A stretch of DNA of 5,450 bases from Propionicimonas sp. Lineage in GTDB: Bacteria; Actinomycetota; Actinomycetes; Propionibacteriales; Propionibacteriaceae. The DNA is taken from positions 1 through 5,450 of the forward strand of contig JAVHXR010000068.1 in NCBI GenBank assembly GCA_031119515.1, in the 5' to 3' direction. The notes beneath the pieces were generated by a model, which had not been told where the DNA came from, made no database searches, and saw only the letters and a program-made list of their open reading frames with translations. Shown here piece by piece: positions 1 through 5,025 of this stretch (positions are counted from its first letter, which is position 1; each line of letters starts with the position of its first letter). Position numbers and translations under genes: made by a program.

Positions 1-346
1 GTCCCAGCCCGTCGATCACCTCGTCGTGCTCACCCACGGTGAAGGTCTGGCCGACGATCTGGTAGCCCGCGCAGACCGCGAACAGCACCGCGCCGGCATC
101 CACCGCCCGGAACAGGTTGCCGTCCTCGCGGATGTACCGCACCGCCGACACCTGGGCGGCGTCCTCACCGCCGCCCAGCAGGTAGACCGCGCCGGAGGCC
201 GGCACCGGATCGCCCGGCTCCACCTCGGTCAGGACGGCGTCGATCCCGCGCCAGGCCAGGCGCTGCCGCAGCACCATCGCGTTGCCCCGGTCGCCGTAGA
301 TGCCGAGCAGCGACTGGTAGACCAGGACGATCTCGACCGGCTTCAT
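1..346 (-). CDS. gatD: GatD, glutamine amidotransferase subunit of lipid II isoglutaminyl synthase (5' half, cut by window edge)
   Basis: The N-terminal 115 residues are visible, beginning MKPVEIVLVY; the family is usually around 240 residues, so roughly half lies beyond position 1. GatD is a class I glutamine amidotransferase that releases ammonia from glutamine and passes it to MurT, which amidates the alpha-carboxyl of D-Glu in lipid II at the inner face of the membrane. Seen here: the family signature YGDRGN (residues 17-22), a glycine-rich LLGGGED turn (56-62), and the nucleophile elbow AVCAGYQ with Cys92 as the presumed catalytic nucleophile. The catalytic His is expected further on, outside the window. 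The start ATG (346-344) overlaps the murT stop in ATGA, so the two are almost certainly co-transcribed and translationally coupled. The alternative, a CobB/CobQ-like cobyric acid amidotransferase, is made unlikely by the murT neighbour and the short N-terminus. Confidence 0.95.
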   Translation of the reverse strand, partial: MKPVEIVLVYQSLLGIYGDRGNAMVLRQRLAWRGIDAVLTEVEPGDPVPASGAVYLLGGGEDAAQVSAVRYIREDGNLFRAVDAGAVLFAVCAGYQIVGQTFTVGEHDEVIDGLG

Positions 347-1626
347 CGCAGGCCCGCCATCTTCAGGAGCCGCTGGAACGGGGTGTAGGTAGCGATCACG
401 TCGACCGGGTCCGGGTGGCCGGCCAGGGCCGCGGCGAGGTCGGGGGCGATGGTGTGGTCGACCCCGGCGTAGCTCAGCCGGACCGCGAGGTCCTGGGCCC
501 GCGGGCCGGTCGCGATCACCTGCCTGCCCGCCAGCTGCTCGTACTCGACGTCCCAGAGCCAGGAGACGTCCTTGCCGTCGGCGGCGACCGAGTCGATCGC
601 CAGCACCACCGGATCGCTGGCCGCCAGCGGGAGCGCCTCGGCCCAGCCGGCCGGGTTCTTGGCCAGCAGCAGCCGGGCCCGGGTCGCCCCGAAGGTCGCG
701 GTCGCGAACCGTCCGGCGGGTGCGGTCACCGTCGTCATCCCGGCCAGCGCGGTGTCGGCGTCCACCCCGAACTCGATCGCGGCGGCGAGCGCGCAGGCCG
801 CGTTGGAGATGTTGAAGCGGCCGGGCACGCGCAACTCGGGCTCCACCACGCGGCCGTCGGGCAGCCGGATCGCCGTGCCGTCGACGCGGTAGTCGCCTGC
901 GGGCTGCGTGAGTTCGCAGCCCGGGCAGTCCCAGCGCGCCCGGTCTCCTGCGACGGCGCGCGTGAGCACCGTGCCGCAGGCCGGGCACAGCGCCGCGTCC
1001 GCCGTCCACAAGGTGTCGGTCTCGACCCACACCACGCGGGCGGCGGTCGCGGACGCCCAGACCACGAGGGGGTCGCAGGCGTTCGCGACGATCACTGGGC
1101 CCCCGGCGCCGGCCCGCTCGAGCGCGACTCGCCAGGACCGGCCCAGCGCCTTGATCTCGTGGTGCCGGTCGAGTTGGTCACGGCTGAAGTTGAGGAAGAC
1201 AAGGACGCGCGGATCGCCGTGGCTGATCATGTCGCCCACCACTCGCTCGTCGGTCTCGAGGACGGCGAGGTCGGCGCGAGGTGCCTGGCTCAGCGCGGAT
1301 GCGATGCCGTAGTGGAGGTTGGCCCCGTCGGCGTTGGTGACCAGGCGGTCGGCCTCGCGGCCGAGTCCGGAGCGGACGGCGGCCGCCACCAGGTGGGTGG
1401 TCGTGGTCTTGCCGTTGGTGCCCGAGACCGCCACCACCGTGCGCCCCTTCAGCAGGTCGGCGAAGGCGTCCGGCACGAGGCGGGTCAGCACCTGCCCGCG
1501 GATCGAGGCACCCGACCCCCTTCCGGTCACCCGCGACACCCAGGCAGCGAGGTCTCCGGCCGCGATCGCCAGCCGCAACCGCGGGCTGCCGGAGGCAGGA
1601 TCGGTGCGGGGCGGGAGGGAGCGCAT
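343..1626 (-). CDS. murT: MurT, Mur-ligase-like subunit of lipid II isoglutaminyl synthase
   Basis: A full-length 427-residue protein, the normal size for MurT. It uses ATP to activate the D-Glu alpha-carboxyl of lipid II and receives ammonia from GatD to give D-isoglutamine, which is needed for efficient cross-linking. Seen here: the Mur-ligase P-loop SGTNGKTTTT (68-77); an acidic AVLETDE strand (121-127) of the metal/ATP site; NFSRDQLDRHHE (146-157), the Mur central-domain motif; a zinc ribbon inserted in the central domain with CPAC (Cys214, Cys217) and CPGC (Cys234, Cys237), which separates MurT from MurC-F; PGRFNISNA (268-276); and the C-terminal DUF1727 part with LAKNPAGWAEAL (321-332) and ADGKDVSWLWD (349-359). 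All the motifs I would expect are intact. ATG at 1626 is the first start in the frame and gives a normal length; no good Shine-Dalgarno precedes it, so a leaderless start is possible. It lies 53 bp downstream of the LysR gene on the same strand. Confidence 0.96.
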   Translation of the reverse strand: MRSLPPRTDPASGSPRLRLAIAAGDLAAWVSRVTGRGSGASIRGQVLTRLVPDAFADLLKGRTVVAVSGTNGKTTTTHLVAAAVRSGLGREADRLVTNADGANLHYGIASALSQAPRADLAVLETDERVVGDMISHGDPRVLVFLNFSRDQLDRHHEIKALGRSWRVALERAGAGGPVIVANACDPLVVWASATAARVVWVETDTLWTADAALCPACGTVLTRAVAGDRARWDCPGCELTQPAGDYRVDGTAIRLPDGRVVEPELRVPGRFNISNAACALAAAIEFGVDADTALAGMTTVTAPAGRFATATFGATRARLLLAKNPAGWAEALPLAASDPVVLAIDSVAADGKDVSWLWDVEYEQLAGRQVIATGPRAQDLAVRLSYAGVDHTIAPDLAAALAGHPDPVDVIATYTPFQRLLKMAGLR

Positions 1627-1632
1627 GGCCCT

Positions 1633-1638
1633 ATTGTG
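1633..1638 (-). promoter_or_regulatory. possible -10 element for a leaderless murT transcript
   Basis: Reading the minus strand, CACAAT ends six bases before the murT ATG, and no purine-rich ribosome site is present between it and the LysR stop. That spacing would put the transcription start at or next to the ATG, as in leaderless actinobacterial genes. No convincing -35 box lies 16-18 bp upstream and the hexamer lacks the usual first T, so this is weak. Read-through from the LysR gene is the alternative. Confidence 0.2.
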
Positions 1639-1655
1639 CCGGTCCGCGGCAACCG

Positions 1656-1668
1656 GGCCTGCCAGGCC
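1656..1668 (-). terminator. short GC hairpin between lysR stop and murT start
   Basis: GGCCT and AGGCC form a perfect 5-bp stem around a 3-base loop, extendable by a few G/C pairs with one mismatch, about a dozen bases after the LysR stop codon. There is no T-run after it on the minus strand, so it would be at best an attenuator or partial terminator. The same composition could arise by chance in DNA of this GC content. Confidence 0.2.
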
Positions 1669-1679
1669 GGGCCGGGCGG

Positions 1680-2558
1680 TCAGGCGGCGCCGAGCGCCGC
1701 CAGGGTGGCCCGCACGCTGGGGATCCGGTCCGCCCCGGTGCGGTAGAGGGCGAGGATCCGGCGTCCGGTGAGCTCGGGGAGGGCGCGGGTGACCACCGCC
1801 GGGTTGCGGTAGGCGGCCAGCGCCGTCCGTGGGAGCACGGCCACTGCCAGCCCCTGGCCGACCAGGGACTGGACCACCACGTAGTCGTCGGTCTCGTGCC
1901 GGATCCGGGGCTCGAAACCGGCGACCCTGGTGTTGTGGACGAGGTGCTCGCGGCAGCGCGGGCAGCCGGCCACCCAGTCGGCGCCGGCCAGGTCGGACAG
2001 CCTGAGGTCGGCCGCGCCGGCGGCCGGATGGCCGGCGGGCAGCACCAGCTCGACCGGATCGTCGACGATGGCGAGGTGGCCGAAGGCGTGGTCGTCGACC
2101 GGTGCCGGGTCCTCGGCGTAGCTGAACACCAGCGCGACGTCGGTGCTGCCGTCCCGCAGCAGGGTGAGCGCCTCCGGCGGCTCGGCCTCGGTGAGCTGGA
2201 CGTCGAGCCCGGGCTCGAGCCGGGCGAGCGCGGCCGGCACGAGGGTGGCGAGCGCGGAGGGGAAGGCGGCCAGCCGGACGGTGCCGCGACGCAGCTGGCG
2301 GAGCTCGTCCAGCTCGGCGGTCGCAGCGTCCAGGTGGGCGTGGATCGCGTCGGCATGCCCGAGCAGGACCCGGCCCGCCTCGGTGGGGGTGACACCGCCG
2401 GCGTGGCGCAGCAACAGGGGGGTGCCGGCTGCCCGCTCGAGGGCGTTGAGGTGCTGGGTGATGGCGGGCTGGGTCCAGCCGAGGGCACGGGCACCGGCGG
2501 AGATCGACCCGGCGGACGCCACCGCGCGGAGGATCAGCACCCGGCGGGGATCAAGCAT
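1680..2558 (-). CDS. LysR-type transcriptional regulator, divergent from the racemase gene
   Basis: A 292-residue protein with the standard LysR layout and length. Residues 1-60 are the winged helix-turn-helix: LRAVASAGSISAGARALGWTQPAITQHLNALE-like sequence (10-41) with the recognition helix at TQPAITQHLNAL (29-40). Residues 60-88 are the linker dimerisation helix, and 92-285 the periplasmic-binding-protein-like effector domain (VRLAAFPSALATLVPAAL, 94-111; VVVQSLVGQGLAVAVLP, 227-243). An unusual CPRC plus His205 (Cys199, Cys202) lies in the effector domain; I know this as a trait of an actinobacterial LysR subgroup whose ligands are not known to me. The start at 2558 follows from the family's N-terminal spacing. 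No Shine-Dalgarno precedes it; CATAAG eight bases upstream could be a -10 box of a leaderless transcript. That same sequence is an arm of the operator over the start codon, which implies autoregulation. Its likely target is the divergent racemase gene. Confidence 0.93.
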   Translation of the reverse strand: MLDPRRVLILRAVASAGSISAGARALGWTQPAITQHLNALERAAGTPLLLRHAGGVTPTEAGRVLLGHADAIHAHLDAATAELDELRQLRRGTVRLAAFPSALATLVPAALARLEPGLDVQLTEAEPPEALTLLRDGSTDVALVFSYAEDPAPVDDHAFGHLAIVDDPVELVLPAGHPAAGAADLRLSDLAGADWVAGCPRCREHLVHNTRVAGFEPRIRHETDDYVVVQSLVGQGLAVAVLPRTALAAYRNPAVVTRALPELTGRRILALYRTGADRIPSVRATLAALGAA

Positions 2559-2572
2559 AAGGACAGCTTATG
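2556..2572. promoter_or_regulatory. LysR-type operator (T-N11-A box), high-affinity site
   Basis: CATAAG-GACAG-CTTATG is a perfect 6-bp inverted repeat with a 5-bp spacer, and contains the classic LysR box ATAA-N7-TTAT (T2558 to A2570, T-N11-A). It sits between the divergent genes and its left arm includes the ATG of the LysR gene itself. A bound regulator would therefore cover its own start and any leaderless promoter, the usual autorepression geometry for this family. Binding by this particular protein is inferred from position and form. Confidence 0.7.
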
Positions 2573-2597
2573 GCAGGGATCGGAAGTTCCCGGATTC

Positions 2598-2606
2598 CTT
2601 ATGGCA
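2598..2606 (+). promoter_or_regulatory. second LysR half-site, probable activation site before the racemase gene
   Basis: CTTATGGCA here repeats exactly the nine bases at 2567-2575, with a start-to-start distance of 31 bp, close to three helical turns. A half-site on the same DNA face as the main operator, nearer the target gene, is the usual activation site of a LysR tetramer. It has no matching CATAAG arm, so it would be the weaker, inducer-dependent contact. It lies 24 bp before the racemase ATG and so probably overlaps or directly abuts its promoter. Confidence 0.5.
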
Positions 2607-2620
2607 CTCGCGCGCGCGAG
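2607..2620. repeat. 14-bp perfect palindrome overlapping the racemase ribosome site
   Basis: CTCGCGCGCGCGAG is a perfect 14-bp palindrome directly after the second CTTATGGCA. Its last bases GAG begin the GAGAG (2618-2622) that is the only Shine-Dalgarno-like sequence before the racemase ATG at 2630. As RNA it could fold as a 5-bp stem with a GCGC loop and mask that site; as DNA it could be a second binding site. It may also be a chance CG run. Confidence 0.35.
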
Positions 2621-2629
2621 AGTTGCGCC

Positions 2630-3343
2630 ATGCGATGCATCGGGCTGATCGGCGGGATGAGCTACCACTCCACGACCGACTACTACACCGGTATCAACGC
2701 GGCGGTCGCGGCCGCTCGCGGCGGCCACCACAGCGCGCCGCTGCTGCTGAGCTCGCTCGACTTCGCCGACGTGCGGCGGTTCCAGGAGGCCGGGGACTGG
2801 GAGGGAGCGGGCCGGCTGCTCGCCGGTCATGCGGCACTCCTGGAGCGCGCCGGGGCGGAGGCGATCGTGATCTGCACTAACCTGATGCACAAGGTCGCCC
2901 CGCAGGTGGCGGAGCGGGTCGGCGTTCCGTTGCTGCACATCGTGGACGCCGTCGCCGCGCAGGCCCGCCGGCTCGGGCTGAACTCGCTCGGCATCCTCGG
3001 CGCCCGGTGGACGATGACCGAGCCGTTCTACGGCGACCGGCTTGCCGTGAGCGGTGTCACGCCGGTGCGAGCGAGCGCGGCTGATGTCGCGCTCACCGAC
3101 GCCATCATCTTCGACGAGCTCACCCGCGGCGTCGTGACCGGGTCCTCCAGGGCAGCGCTGCAGGGGGTTGTCGGGCGGCTCGGTGAGGCGGGCGCCGACG
3201 GGGTCCTGCTCGGGTGTACCGAGCTGCCGCAGATCCTGGACGCCGCCAGCAGCCCGCTGCCGGTGGTGGATTCCACCCTCGCCCACGTCCGGGCCGCTGC
3301 CGCCTTCGTGCTGGGCGAGGAGCCTGCGGCACTGCCGGGCTGA
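2630..3343 (+). CDS. aspartate/glutamate racemase family protein
   Basis: A 237-residue protein of the PLP-independent Asp/Glu/hydantoin racemase superfamily, normal length. It opens MRCIGLIGGMSYHSTTDYY, the typical first strand and substrate loop of YgeA/RacX-type amino acid racemases. Both catalytic cysteines are present: Cys82 in VICTNLMHK and Cys196 in LLGCTELPQ; these act as the two opposed acid/base residues on the alpha-carbon. The domain is duplicated, with roughly residues 1-110 and 111-225 as the halves. The substrate (Asp, Glu or a broader range) cannot be told from sequence, and this is not the MurI type. There is no signal peptide, so it is cytoplasmic. I chose ATG 2630 because the in-frame ATG at 2570 would add 20 residues unlike the family and encoded by the operator; GAGAG seven bases upstream serves 2630. 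It is divergent from, and probably controlled by, the LysR gene. Confidence 0.92.
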   Translation: MRCIGLIGGMSYHSTTDYYTGINAAVAAARGGHHSAPLLLSSLDFADVRRFQEAGDWEGAGRLLAGHAALLERAGAEAIVICTNLMHKVAPQVAERVGVPLLHIVDAVAAQARRLGLNSLGILGARWTMTEPFYGDRLAVSGVTPVRASAADVALTDAIIFDELTRGVVTGSSRAALQGVVGRLGEAGADGVLLGCTELPQILDAASSPLPVVDSTLAHVRAAAAFVLGEEPAALPG

Positions 3344-3345
3344 GT

Positions 3346-4137
3346 TCAGGGCGCGATCGCGCCCGCCGGCGCCACCACCCGGTACCGGGGTTGCTTGGGG
3401 ACGCGGCTCGCTCCCGAACTGGTGCGGCGCACCCGACGTCCCAGCCAGGGCAGCAGGTGGTCGCGACTCCAGGTCACGTCCGACTCCCAGCGCTCCCTGC
3501 GGGAACGGGACGCGGCCGGCGGCAGCGGCTCGTCCCAGTCGGGACGGTCCGGGGGCAGGCCGAGCCCGACCAGGGCGGCCTGGCAGGCCCGCTCGTGGCC
3601 CAGGTCGTTGAGGTGGAGCCGGTCGTCGGCCCAGACCTGCCAGTCGTGCAGGCTGCGCAGCCCCCACAGGTTCAGGATGTGCACACCCTGGCGCTGGGCG
3701 ATGGTGAACAGGTTGGTGTTGAAGACGGCGGTCTTCTTGCGGGTCATCGACAGCAGCCCGGCGTCCCGGGTGTCCACGCCGGTGCCGAGCAGCACGTCGA
3801 TGCCGGCCTTCCGCAGCCGGGTCACCGCGGCGTCCAGGTCCGCCGCCATCACGTCGGGGTCGGCGCTGGGACGGAGCAGGTCGTTCCCGCCGCCCACCAA
3901 CGAGACCAGGTCGGGCCGGAGGGCGATCGCGGGCTCGAGTTGCTCTGCCAGGATGGGGCCGAGGAGGCGCCCGCGGATGGCGAGGTTGGCGTAGCGGACG
4001 TCCTCGCCGCAGCGGTCGGCCAGGGTCTGTGCCAGCCGGTCGGCCCAGCCGCGCGGCTCGCCGTCGGGATAGTGGTCCTCCAGGCCTTCGGTGAAGGAGT
4101 CACCGAGCGCCACGTAGCTGCGCCAGGGATGGGTCAT
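3346..4137 (-). CDS. cytoplasmic SGNH/GDSL-family hydrolase (esterase/lipase-like)
   Basis: A 263-residue hydrolase of the SGNH fold. All four blocks are visible: block I LGDSFTEGL (11-19) with nucleophile Ser14; block II NLAIRGR (51-57) with the oxyanion Gly56; block III VGGGND (81-86) with oxyanion Asn85; block V DDRLHLND (171-178) with Asp172 and His175 completing the triad. It is therefore likely active on an ester or similar acyl bond; the substrate is unknown. There is no signal peptide or membrane segment. Residues after about 195 form a Pro- and Arg-rich tail (WDEPLPP, then RSRRERW and LLPWLGRRVRR) that I recognise as usual in actinobacterial members. The frame is open far upstream, but ATG 4137 is chosen because GGAGGA lies immediately before it and the SGNH core begins at residue 8. 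It is convergent with the racemase gene, with two bases between the stops, and shows no functional link to its neighbours. Confidence 0.92.
   Translation of the reverse strand: MTHPWRSYVALGDSFTEGLEDHYPDGEPRGWADRLAQTLADRCGEDVRYANLAIRGRLLGPILAEQLEPAIALRPDLVSLVGGGNDLLRPSADPDVMAADLDAAVTRLRKAGIDVLLGTGVDTRDAGLLSMTRKKTAVFNTNLFTIAQRQGVHILNLWGLRSLHDWQVWADDRLHLNDLGHERACQAALVGLGLPPDRPDWDEPLPPAASRSRRERWESDVTWSRDHLLPWLGRRVRRTSSGASRVPKQPRYRVVAPAGAIAP
3349..3364. terminator. 16-bp perfect palindrome at the convergent gene ends, candidate bidirectional terminator
   Basis: GGGCGCGATCGCGCCC is a perfect palindrome starting five bases after the racemase stop codon and lying within the last codons (GAIA) of the convergent hydrolase gene. 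In RNA of either strand it can form a 6-bp GC stem with a GATC loop. There is no T-run on either side, so classic intrinsic termination is not assured. It could instead help separate convergent transcripts, or be a DNA-binding or methylation site (GATC core). Confidence 0.35.
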
Positions 4138-4140
4138 GCT

Positions 4141-4146
4141 TCCTCC
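4141..4146 (-). promoter_or_regulatory. Shine-Dalgarno site that fixes the SGNH hydrolase start
   Basis: On the minus strand GGAGGA stands three bases before ATG 4137 (GGAGG with a 4-base spacer), the best ribosome site in the window. It rules out the 106-residue N-terminal extension that the open frame would otherwise allow to 4455. A TAGGAT at 4240-4235 could be the -10 box, leaving a leader of about 90 bases, but no good -35 box accompanies it. Confidence 0.7.
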
Positions 4147-4296
4147 GGATGGACGGTTCGCCGGGGTTCGGCAGTGTGCACCGCGGCGACCTCGAGGGCT
4201 CGGTGGGGCAGGCTGGGAGCCACCGGTACCTCGGATCCTAGTCCCGCCGGCGCCCGGGTGAGCGCCGTCCCTCCGCGTCCGCGCGCTGTGTGGTGA

Positions 4297-4313
4297 GCCG
4301 CCGATCCGGCGGC
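4297..4313. repeat. 7-bp GC inverted repeat
   Basis: GCCGCCG and CGGCGGC flank ATC, a perfect 7-bp stem with a 3-base loop. There is no T-run on either side. It lies about 160 bp upstream of the hydrolase start and is not placed like a terminator of any gene seen here; its role is unknown. Confidence 0.35.
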
Positions 4314-4435
4314 GCCGCCGCCTCGTGCCGGACGCCGTCCCGCGCGCCGACGTGCCAGCTGAGCAGCCGGGGCGTCCGTGGCTGGTTGCGAGACAGGGGG
4401 ACGCGCGCCCGTCCGTGCGCCGATGAAACAGAACG

Positions 4436-4453
4436 GCCCGGCCGGGGCCGGGC
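4436..4453. terminator. terminator-like GC hairpin
   Basis: GCCCGGCC-GG-GGCCGGGC gives an 8-bp repeat (7-bp stem with a CGGG loop in RNA). On the minus strand it is followed by the T-rich GTTCTGTTTCAT; on the plus strand only by ACGATTT. It therefore best fits termination of minus-strand transcripts entering from the right, and could act weakly in both directions. It would insulate the hydrolase gene from the right-hand HTH tract. Confidence 0.5.
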
Positions 4454-4465
4454 ACGATTTGGGGT

Positions 4466-4480
4466 ACCTACGTAGTAGGT
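4466..4480. repeat. inverted repeat ACCTAC-GTA-GTAGGT
   Basis: A perfect 6-bp inverted repeat with a 3-bp spacer, less GC-rich than its surroundings and therefore less likely to be chance than the GC palindromes. It lies just right of the terminator-like hairpin, where composition changes. It has the form of an operator for a dimeric regulator, or of a recombinase core site; nothing in the sequence decides between them. Confidence 0.4.
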
Positions 4481-4616
4481 TCGAGAACTTTCCCCCGCAG
4501 GCAAAAACCCTAGTCACGCGCTGGTATCGAGGAGTCTACCGCGAGCTGAGGCGCCCTGAATACCCTCTGGATCGGGATCTGCGGGGCCCTGTGATTGGGA
4601 GGATCGAGAACGCTCA

Positions 4617-4925
4617 AACTTCCTCACCGCCGCCGAGGTCGACCGTCTGGTCGGTGAATATCTGGGTGGGGCTGGTGTCGGTGAGCTTGCTGATCGCTAC
4701 GGGATTCACCGGGCGACTGTGGCTGCCCATCTTCGACGCCGGGGCACGTCGCGTCGTCCGGCCGGCCTTGACGTGAACGAGGAGGCGGAGGTGGTTCGGC
4801 TGTATCGGTCTGGCATCGCTCTTCGCGCGATCGGCCGCCGGCTGGGGGTCGATCGCAAGACAGTTCGGGCAGTGGTGGTCACCGCTGGTGTGGCGATCCG
4901 ATCAGCGACCGGGGGACAGCCATGA
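4617..4925 (+). pseudogene. tandem helix-turn-helix protein, probable start-less/frameshifted remnant
   Basis: The frame encodes two consecutive HTH units of the type found in resolvase C-termini and in small actinobacterial HTH proteins often seen near recombinase genes. Unit 1 is LTAAEVDRLVGEYL then GVGELADRYGIHRATVAAHL (about 4623-4736); unit 2 is VNEEAEVVRLYRSGIALRAI then GRRLGVDRKTVRAVVV (about 4773-4880), ending ...SATGGQP. The reading frame is open from 4560 but holds no ATG, GTG or TTG before GTG 4719, which lies inside the recognition helix of unit 1, so a protein starting there (68 residues) would have only unit 2 intact. The other plus frame upstream reads RIENAQT just before the HTH. 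One extra base near 4620 would join them as NAQTFLTAAEV, so a one-base deletion is likely. No ribosome site supports 4719. The product, if any, would bind DNA. The stop overlaps a following ATG (ATGA). Confidence 0.6.
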
Positions 4926-4984
4926 CAGCTGGCAAGCGCCCGCTATGGATGCGCTGGGCCGCCCGGTGTCAGGTGTGCTGCTGA
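4922..4984 (+). CDS. doubtful 20-residue ORF overlapping the HTH stop codon
   Basis: ATG 4922 overlaps the TGA of the HTH frame as ATGA, the geometry of translational coupling, and reads MTAGKRPLWMRWAARCQVCC before a stop. It ends in Cys-rich CQVCC. Nothing else supports it, and a frame of this length is common by chance. If the upstream HTH frame is a pseudogene, coupling would be meaningless. Confidence 0.12.
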   Translation: MTAGKRPLWMRWAARCQVCC

Positions 4985-5025
4985 TTGGTGGATGCGCTCC
5001 TCGTCGACGGGGTTCGAATGGTGTC

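Larger units (their letters stand above)
4138..4616. other. about 480-bp region without a convincing gene
   Basis: Several frames are open on both strands, but their translations are low-complexity Arg/Pro/Ala-rich as expected of GC-rich shadows, have no ribosome sites, and run through hairpins. From left to right I see the 5' leader of the hydrolase gene, a GC hairpin GCCGCCG-ATC-CGGCGGC at 4297-4313, a terminator-like hairpin at 4436-4453, and an inverted repeat at 4466-4480. From about 4455 the base composition drops (60 % G+C over 4501-4560 by hand count), which suggests the edge of acquired DNA. I found no tRNA cloverleaf or recognisable attachment site. Confidence 0.55.

Noticed and set aside
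415..1746. Long plus-strand open frame opposite murT
   Set aside because: It is the antisense shadow of murT; the translation is Gly/Arg/Pro-rich with no family motif, while the minus frame carries all the MurT motifs.
1631..2494. Second minus-strand frame of 287 codons within lysR
   Set aside because: Pro/Ser/Arg-rich out-of-frame translation of the LysR gene; the 1680-2558 frame has the complete LysR fold.
2570..2629. Upstream ATG 2570 as the racemase start
   Set aside because: It would add 20 residues absent from the family and encoded by the LysR operator and palindrome; ATG 2630 gives the canonical MRCIGLIGGMS start.
2534..3667. 377-codon minus-strand frame across the racemase gene
   Set aside because: Low-complexity shadow that runs through the LysR operator, the racemase and the convergent stops; no domain recognised.
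4138..4455. N-terminal extension of the SGNH hydrolase to 4455
   Set aside because: The Shine-Dalgarno GGAGGA just before 4137 and the position of the GDSF block fix the shorter start; the extension is Arg/Gly/Pro-rich shadow sequence.
4378..4776. 132-codon plus-strand frame across the terminator and HTH remnant
   Set aside because: It passes through the GC hairpin, has no ribosome site, and after about 4620 is out of frame with the clear HTH sequence; only its RIENAQT stretch may belong to the broken gene.
5005..5025. GGGGTTCGAATGG resembling a tRNA T-arm or att core
   Set aside because: The flanking bases cannot form the 5-bp T stem and no other tRNA arms lie nearby; the similar GGTTCGAGA at 4478 fails in the same way.
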